Assembly: GCF_026242045.1 (NCBI RefSeq)
Contig: NZ_JAPJDO010000013.1
Span: 83,622-147,621, forward strand
Direction: 5' to 3'
Source of the DNA: Mycobacterium pinniadriaticum
GTDB taxonomy: Bacteria; Actinomycetota; Actinomycetes; Mycobacteriales; Mycobacteriaceae
Length of the DNA: 64,000 nt
A program made the position numbers and the translations under genes. Below the pieces are notes generated by a model. It was not told where the DNA came from. It saw nothing but the letters and a program-made list of their open reading frames with translations, and searched no databases. Every line of letters begins with the position of its first letter. The first letter of the stretch is position 1. Positions 36,250-45,782 of this stretch are shown here, one piece after another.

Positions 36250-36740
36250 CGGTGGCTGCGGATCGCGACGCCGTGCCGACGCCGGCCGCGCAGTCTTTCG
36301 CCGACCGGCGGCCTGTCGAGTTCTGGCCGACGGCCTCGATACGGGACGCGCTCGAAACCGGGGACATCACCATCTGGCAGAGCATCGTGGTGGCCATCAA
36401 ACGCGATCCCTACGGCCGCACCGCCAGACAAGTCGAGGAAGTGCTGGAGAACTCGCAACCCTACGGCATCTCCAAAGCACTGTCGGAGGTCTTGATCCGC
36501 GCGCGGGGGCACCTGGAGGCCAACGAGCGCGCCGAGGCGGCCCGCCATGTGCGACTCCTTCTCGATCGTTCCGGGCTGGCTATTCAGGAGTTCGCCTCGC
36601 GTATCGGCGTGACTCAGGAGGATCTGGCCGGCTACCTCGACGGGACGATCAGCCCGCCGGCCTCGTTGATGATCCGGATGCGCCGGCTCTCTGACCGGTT
36701 CGCCAAGATGCGCGCACAGCGCGTGTCCGGTGCCGAATAG
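36246..36740 (+). CDS. Rv0201c-like protein with C-terminal helix-turn-helix
   Basis: Protein of 164 aa. Seen: no membrane segment, and a C-terminal Xre-type helix-turn-helix at about 112-155 (LAIQEFASRIGVTQEDLAGY, then ASLMIRMRRLSDRF). The GTG start overlaps the mmpL11 stop (GTGA), so it is coupled to it, as Rv0201c follows mmpL11 in M. tuberculosis. A regulator of envelope or heme genes is possible but unproven. Confidence 0.78.
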   Translation: MTVAADRDAVPTPAAQSFADRRPVEFWPTASIRDALETGDITIWQSIVVAIKRDPYGRTARQVEEVLENSQPYGISKALSEVLIRARGHLEANERAEAARHVRLLLDRSGLAIQEFASRIGVTQEDLAGYLDGTISPPASLMIRMRRLSDRFAKMRAQRVSGAE

Positions 36741-36746
36741 CAGCGC

Positions 36747-37169
36747 GTGCTCTCCACGAATCCTGCTGAGCTCGAACAGATTCTGCGGGACACCCGCACT
36801 GTCGCGGTGGTGGGCGCCTCGGACAACCCCGCCCGGCCCAGCAATGACGTATATCGGTATCTGGCCAGGTTCAGTCACTACGAGCTCTACCCGGTGAACC
36901 CGAACATCGACGACATCGACGGTACACCGGTCTACCCGTCGCTGGCCGACCTCCCGGTCGTACCGGACATGGTCGACGTGTTCCGCCGGCACGGCGAGCT
37001 CGACGCAGTGCTCACCGACACGCTCGCACTGAACCCGCACCCGAAATACCTTTGGCTGCAACAGGGTTTGTGGGACGAGGAGATCGGCAAGCGGGCGCAG
37101 GACGCCGGCATGCGCGTGGTGATGGACCGCTGCCTGAAGGTCGACTACGCCCGGCTCATCGGGCGTTGA
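36747..37169 (+). CDS. CoA-binding domain protein (YccU-like)
   Basis: Protein of 140 aa with a Rossmann CoA-binding fold. Seen: TVAVVGASDNPARPSNDVYR near 19-38, which is the family's nucleotide loop, then LYPVNPNIDDIDGTPVYPS and a C-terminal MRVVMDRCLKVDYARL. Ordinary length for the family. The GTG at 36747 follows the upstream gene after 6 bases. The 3' end overlaps the convergent Rv0200-like gene by 14 bases. Precise function unknown. Confidence 0.85.
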   Translation: MLSTNPAELEQILRDTRTVAVVGASDNPARPSNDVYRYLARFSHYELYPVNPNIDDIDGTPVYPSLADLPVVPDMVDVFRRHGELDAVLTDTLALNPHPKYLWLQQGLWDEEIGKRAQDAGMRVVMDRCLKVDYARLIGR

Positions 37170-37845
37170 TCGGTGTGATGTCGAGAACCTGCCACCGGCC
37201 ATCCTGCTTGACCAGCCCCACCCGCAGGGCCAGCACCGCGGTACTCGGCTGCTGACCGGGTTGGCTCTGGGTTCCCCGCATCACCACCGCGACACTGGCC
37301 GCAGCGGGCCCCAACGCCTCGAGGCCGGCTGAGATGGTCTGCGCCGAGGCGGAAATGTTCTTCTTGGCCAAATCAGCTGTGGCCTTGCCGAATTCACCCT
37401 TGAATGCGCCCGCCCGATCGGGCGCCATGAAAGAGGCGGCCCGGTCAATCGACGACATGGGATCGGCCGGGGTGAAGGTTGCGGTGGCTTGGGCGACATC
37501 GGTGGCGATCCGAACCACCTCCGCGGAGTCGCGGGTGAAGTCCTGGTCAGGCAGCGTCCACCGGGTGTAGCCCACGACGACCGCACCCACCAGTGCCGCG
37601 GTGGCCAGCGCGACGGCCGCCAGGCGCAGCACCGCGCCGTCGTCGTCCGTGCCCATGGTCACCGAATCCCGCCGGTAGAGAACGAAGTTGACGATGACAC
37701 CCTCGACGATGAGCAGGCACAGCATCGAGCACACCGACACCCACCACAGCGGCCAGCTCAGCACCACGCCCACCGCGAGCAGTGCGCCGACAGCGGCCAG
37801 CGGCGCGGCGATGTCGAATGCCAGCACGCGCGCTGAGTTTCTCAT
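37156..37845 (-). CDS. Mce-associated-like membrane protein (Rv0200-like)
   Basis: Protein of 229 aa, the same length as Rv0200. Seen: three hydrophobic segments within residues 10-110, followed by an exported domain containing FTRDSAEVVRIATDVAQATATF and a C-terminal strand GLVKQDGRWQVLDITPI, the pattern of Mce-associated proteins. The ATG overlaps the stop of the upstream gene (ATGA). The pair probably forms a membrane complex. No direct function known. Confidence 0.8.
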   Translation of the reverse strand: MRNSARVLAFDIAAPLAAVGALLAVGVVLSWPLWWVSVCSMLCLLIVEGVIVNFVLYRRDSVTMGTDDDGAVLRLAAVALATAALVGAVVVGYTRWTLPDQDFTRDSAEVVRIATDVAQATATFTPADPMSSIDRAASFMAPDRAGAFKGEFGKATADLAKKNISASAQTISAGLEALGPAAASVAVVMRGTQSQPGQQPSTAVLALRVGLVKQDGRWQVLDITPINAR

Positions 37846-38450
37846 CGCAGCGACTCCAGCCGCGAGATCATCAGCCTGCCGTCCACATCTGAGACGCCGA
37901 GGCGCAGGTTCCAATGCACAGTCGCGGGTTTGTCGGCGGCGTTCTCGCTGACCGAGGTGGCGATGACCAGCACGGTGTCGGTGCGTTGCGCCAGTTCCGG
38001 CGGCAGGGTTGCCGGGGCCGGCGGGCGCTGGCCCGGTTGCACATCAAGGTCATGGTGAACCGCTTCGAAGGACACTGATTCGATCTGTCCGGTGGTGCGG
38101 GCCTTCAGCGTCCGGACCACTTCGCGATAGGGCGTGATGGCGGCCTCGAAGTCGGCGTTGAGCTGCCCGACGGTGCCGTCATGCAGCTTCTGCAGGCTGG
38201 CGTCGACGTTGTCGACGTTCATGTTGATCAGCACCCCGGTCCACTCGGCGGCCGCAGCCATCACGCGGGTCTGATAGGCACGTTCGTCGGTCGCGTTGCG
38301 GTGTGCCGACCAGATCAACGTGCCCAGCACGATCGCGACCACGGACACCAGCCCGAGGACGGCCGAGGCGACACCGTAGCCGGAGAACACCCGGTTGGGA
38401 GCCTCGTCCTGGTCCTGGCCAGACTGCGGTGTCTGCTCGGCCTCGGGCAT
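37842..38450 (-). CDS. Mce-associated-like membrane protein (Rv0199-like)
   Basis: Protein of 202 aa with one membrane segment at about 27-50 and an exported domain. Seen: RVMAAAAEWTGVLINMNVDN and a C-terminal WNLRLGVSDVDGRLMISRLE, as in Mce-associated proteins. TAACCT lies 6 bases before the ATG at 38450, so the mRNA is probably leaderless. It is followed by the Rv0200-like gene with a 4-base overlap. Divergent from zmp1. Confidence 0.82.
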   Translation of the reverse strand: MPEAEQTPQSGQDQDEAPNRVFSGYGVASAVLGLVSVVAIVLGTLIWSAHRNATDERAYQTRVMAAAAEWTGVLINMNVDNVDASLQKLHDGTVGQLNADFEAAITPYREVVRTLKARTTGQIESVSFEAVHHDLDVQPGQRPPAPATLPPELAQRTDTVLVIATSVSENAADKPATVHWNLRLGVSDVDGRLMISRLESLR

Positions 38451-38456
38451 GTGGCG

Positions 38457-38462
38457 AGGTTA
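38457..38462 (-). promoter_or_regulatory. -10 element for the Rv0199/Rv0200-like operon
   Basis: TAACCT on the minus strand, 6 bases before the ATG at 38450. Confidence 0.45.
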
Positions 38463-38517
38463 CCGGGTGGCCCTGCGGGCCAGACGTCGGCCTCTGACCT
38501 CTGGTAAGGATGGTTGG

Positions 38518-40503
38518 GTGACGCTTGAAACACTGCGCTCCGGTATCGACCTGTCCCATGTCGAGGCCGAGGTCCGCCCGCAAGACGACCTGTTCGGCCA
38601 TGTCAACGGACGCTGGCTGACCGAATACGCCATCCCCGGTGACCGGGCCACCGACGGGGCCTTTCGCACCTTGTACGACCGGGCCGAGGAGCAGGTGCGG
38701 GAGCTGATCATCGAAGCCTCGAGGTCGGGGAGCGAGCCGAATACCGATGAGCAGCGGATCGGCGACCTGTACGCCAGCTTCCTGGATGAGGCCGCTGTCG
38801 AGCGTCGCGGTGTTCAACCGCTGCTCGACGAGCTGGCCCGGATCGACGCCGCGGCCGACCCGGGCGCGCTGGCCACGGTCCTCGGCGCGCTGCAGCGCAC
38901 CGGCATGGGCGGCGGCGTCGGGCTCTACATCGACACCGACTCCAAGAACTCGTCGCGCTATCTCGTCCACGTCACGCAGTCGGGTCTGGGCCTGCCCGAC
39001 GAGTCGTACTATCGCGACGAGCAGCACGCCGCCATCCTGGCCGCTTACCCCGCACACATCGGCGCGATGTTCGCCCTCGTCCTGGGCGGCACCGCCGACG
39101 AATATGCCGAGCGGGCCGCCCGGATCGTGGCACTGGAGGCCAAGTTGGCCGCCGCGCACTGGGATGTCGTGAAACGCCGCGACGCCGACCTGACGTACAA
39201 CCTGCGCACGTTCGCCGATCTTCCTGCCGAGGCGCCCGGCTTCGACTGGGCCGGCTGGGTCGGGGCCCTGGGTACCACGCCGGGCTCGGTGGCCGAACTG
39301 GTGGTGCGCCAGCCCGATTACCTCATAGCCTTCGCCGAGCTGTGGTCGAGCCACAACTTCGCCGACTGGAAGGACTGGGCACGCTGGCGGCTGATCAACG
39401 CCAGGGCCGCCTACCTGACCGACGCAGTGGTCGAAGCGAATTTCGACTTCTATGGCCGCACCCTGTCGGGCACCGAGCAGATCCGCGACCGCTGGAAGCG
39501 GGCGGTGTCGCTGGTGGAAAGCCTGATGGGTGACGCGGTCGGGCGGCTGTACGTCGAGCGGCACTTCCCACCGGACGCCAAGGCCCGCATGGACGTTCTC
39601 GTCGACAACCTGCGCGAGGCCTACCGGGTCAGCATCAACGACCTGGAGTGGATGACACCGGCCACCCGCGAGCGCGCCCTGGTCAAGCTGGACAAGTTCA
39701 CCGCGAAGATCGGTTACCCGGCCAAGTGGCGAGACTACTCGACGCTGAATGTCGATCGTAACGATCTGTACGGCAACATTATTCGTGGCGCCGAGGTGTC
39801 TCACGACCGGGAGCTGGCCAAGCTCGGCGGGCCGGTCGACCGTGACGAGTGGTTCATGACACCGCAGACGGTGAACGCCTACTACAACCCGGGCATGAAC
39901 GAGATCGTGTTCCCCGCCGCGATCCTGCAGCCGCCGTTCTTCGACGCCGAGGCCGACGATGCGGCGAACTATGGCGGTATCGGGGCGGTGATCGGCCATG
40001 AGATCGGCCACGGATTCGACGACCAGGGCGCCAAGTACGACGGCGACGGCAACCTCGTCGACTGGTGGACCGACGAGGACCGCACCGAATTCGGCGCGCG
40101 CACCAAGGCGCTCATCGAGCAGTACGACGCCTTTGTGCCGCGCGGACTCGAGCCGTCGCACCACGTCAACGGCGCGTTCACCGTCGGGGAGAACATCGGC
40201 GACCTGGGCGGGCTGTCCATCGCGCTGCTGGCCTACGAACTGTCCCTGGCCGGCAGGCCCGCTCCGGTGCTCGACGGCCTGACCGGCCCGCAGCGTGTCT
40301 TCTTCGGGTGGGCTCAGGTATGGCGCACCAAATCCCGCGAGGCCGAGGCCATTCGGCGGCTGGCGACCGACCCGCACTCGCCGCCGGAGTTCCGCTGCAA
40401 CGGCGTGATCCGCAATATGGACGCCTTCTACGATGCGTTCGAGGTCAGCGTCGACGACGAGCTGTACCTGGAACCCGATCGGCGCGTGCGGATCTGGAAC
40501 TGA
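38518..40503 (+). CDS. zmp1: Zmp1-like M13 zinc metallopeptidase
   Basis: Neprilysin-family protease of 661 aa (663 in M. tuberculosis). Seen: the zinc site HEIGH at 494-498, the downstream zinc glutamate in GENIGDLGG, the substrate-binding NAYYNPGMNEIVFPA before the zinc motif, and a C-terminal CNGVIRNMDAFYDAF region. No signal peptide, as in the family. The GTG at 38518 has AAGGA 7 bases before it. In M. tuberculosis Zmp1 affects phagosome and inflammasome responses; here, in a likely environmental species, its target is unknown. Confidence 0.94.
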   Translation: MTLETLRSGIDLSHVEAEVRPQDDLFGHVNGRWLTEYAIPGDRATDGAFRTLYDRAEEQVRELIIEASRSGSEPNTDEQRIGDLYASFLDEAAVERRGVQPLLDELARIDAAADPGALATVLGALQRTGMGGGVGLYIDTDSKNSSRYLVHVTQSGLGLPDESYYRDEQHAAILAAYPAHIGAMFALVLGGTADEYAERAARIVALEAKLAAAHWDVVKRRDADLTYNLRTFADLPAEAPGFDWAGWVGALGTTPGSVAELVVRQPDYLIAFAELWSSHNFADWKDWARWRLINARAAYLTDAVVEANFDFYGRTLSGTEQIRDRWKRAVSLVESLMGDAVGRLYVERHFPPDAKARMDVLVDNLREAYRVSINDLEWMTPATRERALVKLDKFTAKIGYPAKWRDYSTLNVDRNDLYGNIIRGAEVSHDRELAKLGGPVDRDEWFMTPQTVNAYYNPGMNEIVFPAAILQPPFFDAEADDAANYGGIGAVIGHEIGHGFDDQGAKYDGDGNLVDWWTDEDRTEFGARTKALIEQYDAFVPRGLEPSHHVNGAFTVGENIGDLGGLSIALLAYELSLAGRPAPVLDGLTGPQRVFFGWAQVWRTKSREAEAIRRLATDPHSPPEFRCNGVIRNMDAFYDAFEVSVDDELYLEPDRRVRIWN

Positions 40504-40559
40504 CTTCGCCGAGACTGTAGCCATCGAGCAAAAGTTTCGAGTGGCGGTGCCGTTGCTGT

Positions 40560-40592
40560 GCCTGACCTTTGAAGATTCGCGCCTGGTCAGGC
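40560..40592. terminator. Stem-loop between convergent zmp1 and L,D-transpeptidase genes
   Basis: GCCTGACC (40560-40567) and GGTCAGGC (40585-40592) are exact complements with a 17-base loop. The right arm includes the stop codon of the L,D-transpeptidase. A modest bidirectional terminator is likely. Confidence 0.45.
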
Positions 40593-41651
40593 GAGCTGCC
40601 ACTGCCAGTCGTCAGCACCGTCGGGGTTGTTGTACGTCCCCACCGAGTTCTTCACCACGATCGGGTCACCACTGCCGAAGTTGTCGTAGAACCACTTGGC
40701 GTTGGCCGGGCTGAGGTTGATGCACCCGTGACTGACGTTGCGCTTGCCCTGATCGGCCACCGACCACGGCGCGCTGTGCACGAAGGCTCCGCTGTTGTCG
40801 ATGCGCACCGCCCACTGCACCTTCAACTTGTAACCCTCGGCGGAATTCACCGGCACCCCGTAGGTCGATGAATCCATGATGATGTCCGGGAACTTCTCGA
40901 GCACGTAGTAGGTACCGTTCTTGGTTTCGTGCTTGCCGTCGGGCTTGCCCATCGAGACCGGGAAGGTCTTCTCCACCTTGCCGTTTCGGGTGATCGTCAT
41001 CTGATGGGTCTTGTCGTCCACGGTGGCCACCAGAGAGTCACCGACGCGGAAGTTGGACTTGACGCCGCTGGCGTCGATGTTCACCACGGTCCCCGAGGGC
41101 CAGAAGCTGTAAGGCCGCCAGCGCACCTGGGTATCGGTCGTCCAGTAGAACGCGCCGGGAACCGGCGGGACGGAGGAGATGTGAATCGCCGATTCGGCCA
41201 GCGGCCGGTTGGCGATCGGGCGGGCGAAGTTGATGATGATCGGCTTGGCCACACCGACCAGCGCACCGTTGACCGGGTTGAACGACGGCGGAGCGAATAC
41301 CGGATCACCGGTGTAGGGCAGCGGGTTCTGTCCCTTGACCGTGCCGGCCGCGGCGGTGGTCGCCGGCGCAGCGGCCAGCGGATCCGCCGACGGCGGGGCA
41401 AACGGATCAGGTGGCGGCGGAAGCGGGGCGATCGCCGGATCGCCCGGCGGAGGGGCGGCCGGGTCGGCAGGCGCAAGGAACGGGTCGGGCGGAGGTGGCG
41501 GCACCTCCACCGGTGGCACGTCGACGATCGCGGGATCCACCGGCGATTGCTCCGGATCGGCCAGCGCAGAACCGCTGCCGAGACTGATTCCGGCGGCCAC
41601 CCCGACAAGGCACAACGTGGCGGCGATCGCCCCCTTCACCCGCAGCGCCAT
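40587..41651 (-). CDS. L,D-transpeptidase (Rv0192/LdtMt4-like)
   Basis: Makes 3-3 cross-links in peptidoglycan; 354 aa. Seen: a signal sequence (about 1-32, with ALA|DPE), a Pro/Ala-rich linker (40-115), an Ig-like domain (about 135-220), and the YkuD catalytic domain with [11 protein letters not shown] and SHGCINL, nucleophile C310. GGGAG lies 8 bases before the ATG at 41651. TACACT at 41689-41684 could be its -10. By synteny with the following MFS and ricR genes it corresponds to Rv0192. Secreted or membrane-tethered by an uncleaved signal. Confidence 0.93.
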   Translation of the reverse strand: MALRVKGAIAATLCLVGVAAGISLGSGSALADPEQSPVDPAIVDVPPVEVPPPPPDPFLAPADPAAPPPGDPAIAPLPPPPDPFAPPSADPLAAAPATTAAAGTVKGQNPLPYTGDPVFAPPSFNPVNGALVGVAKPIIINFARPIANRPLAESAIHISSVPPVPGAFYWTTDTQVRWRPYSFWPSGTVVNIDASGVKSNFRVGDSLVATVDDKTHQMTITRNGKVEKTFPVSMGKPDGKHETKNGTYYVLEKFPDIIMDSSTYGVPVNSAEGYKLKVQWAVRIDNSGAFVHSAPWSVADQGKRNVSHGCINLSPANAKWFYDNFGSGDPIVVKNSVGTYNNPDGADDWQWQLA

Positions 41652-41798
41652 AACCAAAACTCCCTCGATACCGACTCGAACCCAGTGTAGGCACACCCAC
41701 CCTGGGTACCCTTCCGAAATTGATTCGCCAGCGAATCCGACCGGGGCCGGTGTCACCGCCCTGACCTGTGCAGATAGTCGGGCGGGCGGTGACAGACG

Positions 41799-43028
41799 TT
41801 ACTTTTCGCTGGTAGCCGGGTGCATCGCGAACAGGCCCCGGCTGAACACGACGCACACGAGCGCGCCCAGCATCAACACCGCCGAGGCGGTGATCATCGC
41901 CGCCACCCCGGCATGCTGATACAACAAACCGCCGCCCAGCGATCCCGCCATGATGCCGACCTGGAAGGTGGCCACATACAGACCAGAGGCCCCGTCAGGA
42001 TCCTCCGGCGAGTGCCGCATGGCTGCGGCCTGCAACATCGGCGGCATCGCATTGGCCGTCGCTCCCCACAGCACGATCGCCGCCGTGCCGCACAACGCCG
42101 CGGCGAACACGTGCCAGTCGGCGAAACCGAGCGTTGCCAACACCGCGAAGGCCAGCGACGAGCCCGCCAGACAACCCACCACGGCGGCCTTCGGGTAACG
42201 GTCCCCCGGCCGGGCCAACAAGGCCATCCCGGTCAGGCCGGCAACGCCATACGCGGCAAGCAGCCAGGCCTGATTGGCGCCACGCACACCGACCACATCG
42301 CGGATGATCACCACGATGAACGTGTAGGAGATGAAGTGCGCGGTGACTCCGACCAGCGTCAACACGCACATCACCACCAACGGCCGGTTGCGGTGGTGGC
42401 CACCCCGGCGCGGCCGCACGCCGGCGACCGCGCCGGTCACCGCCATCACGGGCAGCGCGATCCGCGCGGCCACCAGCACCACCAGCGAGGCGACGGTGAT
42501 GGCCCCGACCGCCAACCGCCAGCCCCACAATTGGCTCAACGCCGCCGTCAGCGGACTGCCCACCACCAGGGCCAGCCCGGTGCCGACATAGACGGCCATG
42601 GTGGCTCGGCCGGCGTGACTGGGTGGCACCAGGCGCGCCCCGATCGGGGCGATCACCGACCACATCAGCCCATGGGTCAGCGCACACAGGATCCGGCCGA
42701 CCGCCAGCACCTCGAACGTCGGGGCCAGCGCCGAGATCAGCTGCGACACCGACAGGCAGGCCAGCGTCCACAGCAGGGTACGGCGCCGCGGCCAGGTCGC
42801 CGTCCAGCGCACCAGCGGCATCGTGGCCACCGCCGCCACCAACGCGTAGCTGGCCAGCAGAGTGCCGACCACAGCCTCGCTGACATGCAGGTCGCGGGAG
42901 ATGGCCGGCAGCGCCCCGACCGGCATGATCTCCGCGGTGACATAGACGAACGCCGCGGCCGCCAGGACGGCCAGCGCCGTCGCTACCCTCGGTGTCCATG
43001 GGCCGGTGCGATTCGGCACTGAGGGCAC
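41799..43028 (-). CDS. MFS drug/sugar efflux transporter (Rv0191-like)
   Basis: Twelve-helix carrier of 409 aa of the DHA1 type. Seen: VTAEIMPVGALPAISRDLHVSEAVVGTLLASYAL near 25-60 (region only), the loop motif RWTATWPRRRTLL, and a late GASGLYVATFQVGIMAGSLGGG. The GTG at 43028 was chosen because TACCGT precedes it by 6 bases. Rv0191 of M. tuberculosis has been linked to chloramphenicol-type efflux; I state this from memory. It lies between ldt and ricR. Confidence 0.88.
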   Translation of the reverse strand: MPSVPNRTGPWTPRVATALAVLAAAAFVYVTAEIMPVGALPAISRDLHVSEAVVGTLLASYALVAAVATMPLVRWTATWPRRRTLLWTLACLSVSQLISALAPTFEVLAVGRILCALTHGLMWSVIAPIGARLVPPSHAGRATMAVYVGTGLALVVGSPLTAALSQLWGWRLAVGAITVASLVVLVAARIALPVMAVTGAVAGVRPRRGGHHRNRPLVVMCVLTLVGVTAHFISYTFIVVIIRDVVGVRGANQAWLLAAYGVAGLTGMALLARPGDRYPKAAVVGCLAGSSLAFAVLATLGFADWHVFAAALCGTAAIVLWGATANAMPPMLQAAAMRHSPEDPDGASGLYVATFQVGIMAGSLGGGLLYQHAGVAAMITASAVLMLGALVCVVFSRGLFAMHPATSEK

Positions 43029-43034
43029 GCCATC

Positions 43035-43040
43035 ACGGTA
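43035..43040 (-). promoter_or_regulatory. -10 element for the MFS gene
   Basis: TACCGT on the minus strand, 6 bases before the GTG at 43028. Confidence 0.45.
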
Positions 43041-43108
43041 TCGGCTGCCGCGCACAATCGGCTTGACGTTGCCCGGTGTTGCACGGGCCGACCTTCAGAC
43101 GGTCAGCG

Positions 43109-43399
43109 TCAGGAGCGAACCAACCGGGCGATCGCCGCCGACGCCTCGGCCAGCTTCTTGTCGGCCTCCTCGCCGCCCTCGGCGACCGCGTGCGTGACGC
43201 AGTGGTTGAGATGCTCTTCGAGCAGACCCAGCGCCACCGACTGCAGCGCGCTGTTGACCGCACTGATCTGGGTGAGGATGTCGATGCAGTACTTGTCCTC
43301 GTCGATCATCTTGGCGATACCGCGGACCTGACCCTCGATCCGGCGTAGGCGCTTGGCATAGTTCTCCTTGCGCGCCGAATACCCATGTGCGCCGGTCAT
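43109..43399 (-). CDS. ricR: Copper-sensing CsoR-family repressor RicR
   Basis: Copper(I)-responsive repressor of 96 aa. Seen: all-helical CsoR fold with the copper ligands C38 (DKYCIDIL), H63 and C67 (EEHLNHCV), and the basic face YAKRLRRIEGQVRGI. Its ATG directly follows the TAA of the DUF305 gene, with GGAGG upstream, so the two are one operon. A strong RicR-type palindrome at 44018-44038 covers that operon's promoter, which indicates autoregulation. In M. tuberculosis RicR controls mymT, lpqS, mmcO and others. Confidence 0.93.
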   Translation of the reverse strand: MTGAHGYSARKENYAKRLRRIEGQVRGIAKMIDEDKYCIDILTQISAVNSALQSVALGLLEEHLNHCVTHAVAEGGEEADKKLAEASAAIARLVRS

Positions 43400-44002
43400 T
43401 TACCCTCCAAGCATCTGCTTCATCTGATTGATCTCGGCCTCCTGCGCGGTCACCATGCTCTTGGCCATCGCGGTCATGTCGGCGCTCCGCCCGTTGGCGA
43501 TCTCGGCCTTGGCCATCTCGACGGCCCCTTGGTGATGGCTGATCATCGCTTGAAGCCACAGTGTGTCGAACGCGGGACCCTCGAGCGACTCGAGTTTGGC
43601 CATCGTCGCGTCGTCGATCATTCCTTGCATCGCGCCGCCGTGTCCGCCGTGTCCGCCGTGGTCGGGCATGGCGTTGGGGTCGACGTCCCATTGCAGCAGC
43701 AGCGCCTTCATCGCGTTGATCTCGGGCTGCTGTTGGGCCGAGATGTTGGACGCCAGGGTGAGCAGCTCCCGATTGGTGGTGCGCGCAGGTGCCAGTGCCG
43801 ACAACTCCACCGCCTGCTGGTGATGCGGGATCATCATCTGCGCGAACATGATGTCGTCCGCGTTGTGCGCGGCCACCGTCTCGCTGGCGGTGGTCGAAGT
43901 GGCGGGCGGAGAGTGGTCCTCGGGCGTGCTGCAGGCGGACCCGGCGGCGATAGCGGCCAGGGCGGTGGCGGCCGCGACGATGCGGCGGCTGGTGGACATC
44001 AT
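43400..44002 (-). CDS. DUF305 lipoprotein, copper-linked
   Basis: Exported protein of 200 aa. Seen: a signal peptide with a lipobox-like IAAGSAC (atypical at -3), and two DUF305 ferritin-like repeats, each with a metal-type motif: FAQMMIPHHQQAVELS and LQAMISHHQGAVEMAKAE. Between them is a His-rich loop, DHGGHGGHGG, with Met residues, which suits copper binding. The ATG at 44002 lies 6 bases after TACGGT, and a second ATG follows. It precedes ricR and is under the RicR palindrome, so it is probably copper-induced and acts in the periplasm. Confidence 0.88.
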   Translation of the reverse strand: MMSTSRRIVAAATALAAIAAGSACSTPEDHSPPATSTTASETVAAHNADDIMFAQMMIPHHQQAVELSALAPARTTNRELLTLASNISAQQQPEINAMKALLLQWDVDPNAMPDHGGHGGHGGAMQGMIDDATMAKLESLEGPAFDTLWLQAMISHHQGAVEMAKAEIANGRSADMTAMAKSMVTAQEAEINQMKQMLGG

Positions 44003-44008
44003 CAGCAC

Positions 44009-44014
44009 ACCGTA
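44009..44014 (-). promoter_or_regulatory. -10 element of the DUF305-ricR operon
   Basis: TACGGT on the minus strand, 6 bases before the ATG at 44002. A second overlapping TACGGT lies at 44014-44019. Both abut the RicR palindrome. Confidence 0.5.
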
Positions 44015-44017
44015 CCG

Positions 44018-44038
44018 TAATACCCCTTGGGGGTATTA
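44018..44038. promoter_or_regulatory. RicR operator
   Basis: TAATACCCC, three bases, then GGGGTATTA: a perfect 9-bp inverted repeat centred at 44028. It has the TACCC/GGGTA core of CsoR/RicR boxes. It overlaps the -10/-35 zone of the DUF305-ricR operon and lies 44 bases upstream of ilvD. Confidence 0.87.
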
Positions 44039-44069
44039 AAAGTAATTTGGTGACCACCCGCGACGACGG

Positions 44070-44075
44070 CATACT
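44070..44075 (+). promoter_or_regulatory. -10 element for ilvD
   Basis: CATACT, 6 bases before the GTG at 44082; leaderless layout. Confidence 0.4.
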
Positions 44076-44081
44076 TGACCG

Positions 44082-45779
44082 GTGAGCCAAACGCCCGATC
44101 TCAAGCCCCGCAGTCGTGACGTCACCGACGGTCTGGAGAAGGCCGCCGCCCGCGGGATGCTCCGCGCGGTAGGCATGGGTGACGAGGACTTCGCCAAACC
44201 GCAGATCGGGGTGGCGTCGTCGTGGAACGAGATCACCCCGTGCAACCTCTCGCTGGACCGGCTGGCGAAGGCCGCCAAGGACGGCGTGTACGCCGCCGGC
44301 GGTTATCCGATGGAATTCGGCACGATCTCGGTCTCCGACGGCATCTCGATGGGTCACGAGGGCATGCACTTCTCGCTGGTGTCGCGTGAGGTCATCGCCG
44401 ACAGCGTGGAGACCGTCATGATGGCCGAGCGCCTCGACGGTTCGGTGCTGCTGGCCGGCTGCGACAAATCGCTACCGGGCATGCTGATGGCGGCCGCGCG
44501 ACTCGATCTCGCCGCGGTCTTCCTCTACGCAGGCTCGATCCTGCCGGGCCGGGCGAAGTTGTCCGACGGCACCGAGATGGACGTCACGATCATCGACGCC
44601 TTCGAGGCGGTCGGCGCGTGCGCCCGCGGGCTGATGTCGCGCGATGATGTCGACACCATCGAGCGGGCGATCTGTCCGGGCGAGGGCGCCTGCGGCGGCA
44701 TGTTCACCGCCAACACCATGGCCAGCGCCGCCGAAGCGCTGGGCATGTCGCTGCCGGGCAGTGCCGCTCCGCCGGCCACCGACCGCCGCCGGGACGGCTA
44801 CGCCCGGCGTAGTGGCGAAGCCGTCGTGGAGTTGCTGCGCCGGGGCATCACCGCTCGCGACATCCTGACCAAGGAAGCGTTCGAGAACGCGATCGCGGTG
44901 GTGATGGCGTTCGGCGGATCCACCAACGCGGTGCTGCACCTGATGGCGATCGCACACGAGGCGGGCGTCACGTTGGACCTGGCGGACTTCACCCGGATCG
45001 GCGCCAAGGTGCCGCACCTGGCCGACGTCAAGCCGTTCGGCAAGCACGTCATGTTCGACGTCGACCGCATCGGTGGCGTGCCGGTGATCATGAAGGCGCT
45101 CCTGGATGCCGGGCTGTTGCACGGTGACGTCATGACGGTCACCGGACAGACCATGGCGGCCAACCTCGCCCACATCGCGCCCCCGGACCCGGACGGCAAG
45201 GTGCTGCGCGCGCTCAGCAATCCGATCCACCCGACCGGCGGCATCACGATCCTGCACGGCTCGTTGGCTCCCGAAGGCGCGGTGGTCAAGTCGGCGGGCT
45301 TCGACTCTGACGTGTTCGAAGGCACCGCACGAGTTTTCGACGGTGAGCGCGCCGCGATGGACGCACTCGAGGACGGCACCATCGTGGCCGGCGACGTCGT
45401 CGTCATCCGCTACGAGGGTCCCAAGGGGGGTCCCGGTATGCGCGAGATGCTGGCGATCACCGGCGCGATCAAGGGCGCCGGGCTGGGTAAGGATGTCCTG
45501 CTGATGACTGACGGCCGATTCTCCGGCGGCACCACCGGCCTGTGCGTGGGTCACATCGCGCCGGAAGCCGTCGACGCCGGGCCCATCGCCTTCCTGCGCG
45601 ACGGTGACCGGATCCGCCTCGACGTCGGCCAAGGCACCCTCGACGTACTGGTCGACGCCGACGAATTCGAGGCCCGCAGGAAGGGCTTCGCCCCGCCGGC
45701 ACCCAAGTACACCACCGGCGTGCTGGCCAAGTACCGCAAGCTGGTCGGCTCGGCCGCCAACGGGGCGGTCTGCGGTTAG
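44082..45779 (+). CDS. ilvD: Dihydroxyacid dehydratase
   Basis: Iron-sulfur enzyme of valine, leucine, isoleucine and pantothenate synthesis; 565 aa, cytosolic. Seen: [20 protein letters not shown] with the cluster Cys, [16 protein letters not shown] with a second cluster Cys, and the C-terminal [21 protein letters not shown] (region only). The GTG at 44082 follows a CATACT -10 by 6 bases. It is divergent from the copper operon with the RicR box between them, so copper might affect its expression; copper is known to damage IlvD clusters in bacteria. Confidence 0.97.
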   Translation: MSQTPDLKPRSRDVTDGLEKAAARGMLRAVGMGDEDFAKPQIGVASSWNEITPCNLSLDRLAKAAKDGVYAAGGYPMEFGTISVSDGISMGHEGMHFSLVSREVIADSVETVMMAERLDGSVLLAGCDKSLPGMLMAAARLDLAAVFLYAGSILPGRAKLSDGTEMDVTIIDAFEAVGACARGLMSRDDVDTIERAICPGEGACGGMFTANTMASAAEALGMSLPGSAAPPATDRRRDGYARRSGEAVVELLRRGITARDILTKEAFENAIAVVMAFGGSTNAVLHLMAIAHEAGVTLDLADFTRIGAKVPHLADVKPFGKHVMFDVDRIGGVPVIMKALLDAGLLHGDVMTVTGQTMAANLAHIAPPDPDGKVLRALSNPIHPTGGITILHGSLAPEGAVVKSAGFDSDVFEGTARVFDGERAAMDALEDGTIVAGDVVVIRYEGPKGGPGMREMLAITGAIKGAGLGKDVLLMTDGRFSGGTTGLCVGHIAPEAVDAGPIAFLRDGDRIRLDVGQGTLDVLVDADEFEARRKGFAPPAPKYTTGVLAKYRKLVGSAANGAVCG

Positions 45780-45782
45780 GTC

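Noticed and set aside
38179..40602. 807-codon open frame on the minus strand
   Set aside because: It is antisense to zmp1, which carries HEIGH and the full M13 domain. No domain is visible in the antisense frame.
44018..44038. The palindrome considered as an IdeR (iron) box
   Set aside because: IdeR boxes have a TTAGGTTAG-type core; this one has TACCCC/GGGGTA as in CsoR/RicR sites, and ricR is in the adjoining operon.
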